Positions 63,997 through 64,000 of a DNA stretch of 64,000 bases are shown piece by piece (position 1 is the stretch's first letter; each line of letters opens with the position of its first letter). The DNA comes from Clostridium sp. HBUAS56010 (GTDB taxonomy: Bacteria; Bacillota; Clostridia; Lachnospirales; Lachnospiraceae): the NCBI RefSeq assembly GCF_007115105.1, contig NZ_SULJ01000006.1, forward strand, positions 498 to 64,497, read 5' to 3'. Position numbers and translations under genes: made by a program. The notes beneath the pieces were generated by a model, which searched no databases, had not been told where the DNA came from, and saw only the letters and a program-made list of their open reading frames with translations.

Positions 63997-64000
63997 GAAT

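Overview
The window looks like a chromosomal segment of a Gram-positive anaerobe of the Clostridia, most likely a Lachnospiraceae (Clostridium cluster XIVa, Lacrimispora/Hungatella-like). The grounds are AGGAGG-type ribosome binding sites, frequent GTG/TTG starts, sigma-A promoters with 16-18 bp spacers, intrinsic terminators, lipoprotein-anchored solute-binding proteins and a Firmicute-type rimP-nusA-rnpM-ylxQ-infB-rbfA-nrnA-truB-ribF operon. This is inferred from protein character and layout; no database was searched. Coding density is high. Genes on the minus strand fill most of the window, with plus-strand islands at 22.3-29.0 kb, 42.3-43.8 kb and 60.9-64.0 kb.

Layout. 0-0.3 kb: frameshifted remnant of an integrative-element sigma factor abutting the 3' end of guaA. 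0.35-4.9 kb: guaA and an SOS-controlled uvrA. 5.0-6.2 kb: gene-poor, AT-rich stretch ending in a near-perfect 34-nt palindrome. 6.3-12.1 kb: MukBEF/Wadjet-like operon jetA-jetB-jetC without a visible jetD, followed by a small flavin-binding-fold gene. 12.3-19.5 kb: ftsH and a BMP-type nucleoside ABC transporter with a structured 5' leader. 19.7-22.1 kb: secreted PL9-like pectate lyase with a perfect cre box. 22.4-29.0 kb: pyrG and livKHMGF. 29.1-39.0 kb: NlpC/P60 cell-wall hydrolase and the translation/transcription operon, whose IF2 carries a remarkable N-terminal YQGNRPQGQ repeat tract. 39.0-42.2 kb: preQ1 operon queD-queE-folE-queC-queF behind a candidate preQ1 riboswitch and terminator. 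42.3-43.8 kb: SsuBC-like ABC pair without a binding protein. 44.0-55.7 kb: glycan-use cluster (IclR regulator, aldolase-family protein, Lpl-type sugar ABC transporter, BNR sialidase-like enzyme, GH106-like glycosidase, L-fucose isomerase). 55.8-57.3 kb: MarR-pirin pair. 57.3-60.7 kb: truncated DUF6508 gene and a P-type cation ATPase with an upstream short ORF and terminator. 60.9-64.0 kb: MocR-like regulator lacking its PLP lysine, a FeoA-like protein and an FTR1 iron permease with a palindromic operator.

How the parts work together. Several transporters show the same expression logic: the binding-protein gene comes first, then an intrinsic hairpin, then the rest of the operon (bmpA, livK and the Lpl-type binding protein), which should give more binding protein than permease. 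The glycan cluster reads as import of a small oligosaccharide, intracellular trimming by the BNR and GH106-like enzymes, then sugar isomerisation and keto-acid cleavage. Two near-identical palindromes link it to its IclR regulator.

The strongest candidates for something undescribed are (i) the P-type ATPase leader: a strong Shine-Dalgarno, a 25-codon ORF starting with an Asp-rich, His-containing segment, and a terminator-like hairpin 14 nt after its stop codon, which looks like peptide-based attenuation of a cation pump; (ii) the JetABC operon with no visible JetD nuclease; and (iii) the three-tier hairpin leader of the nucleoside transporter. All three are readings of the sequence alone.
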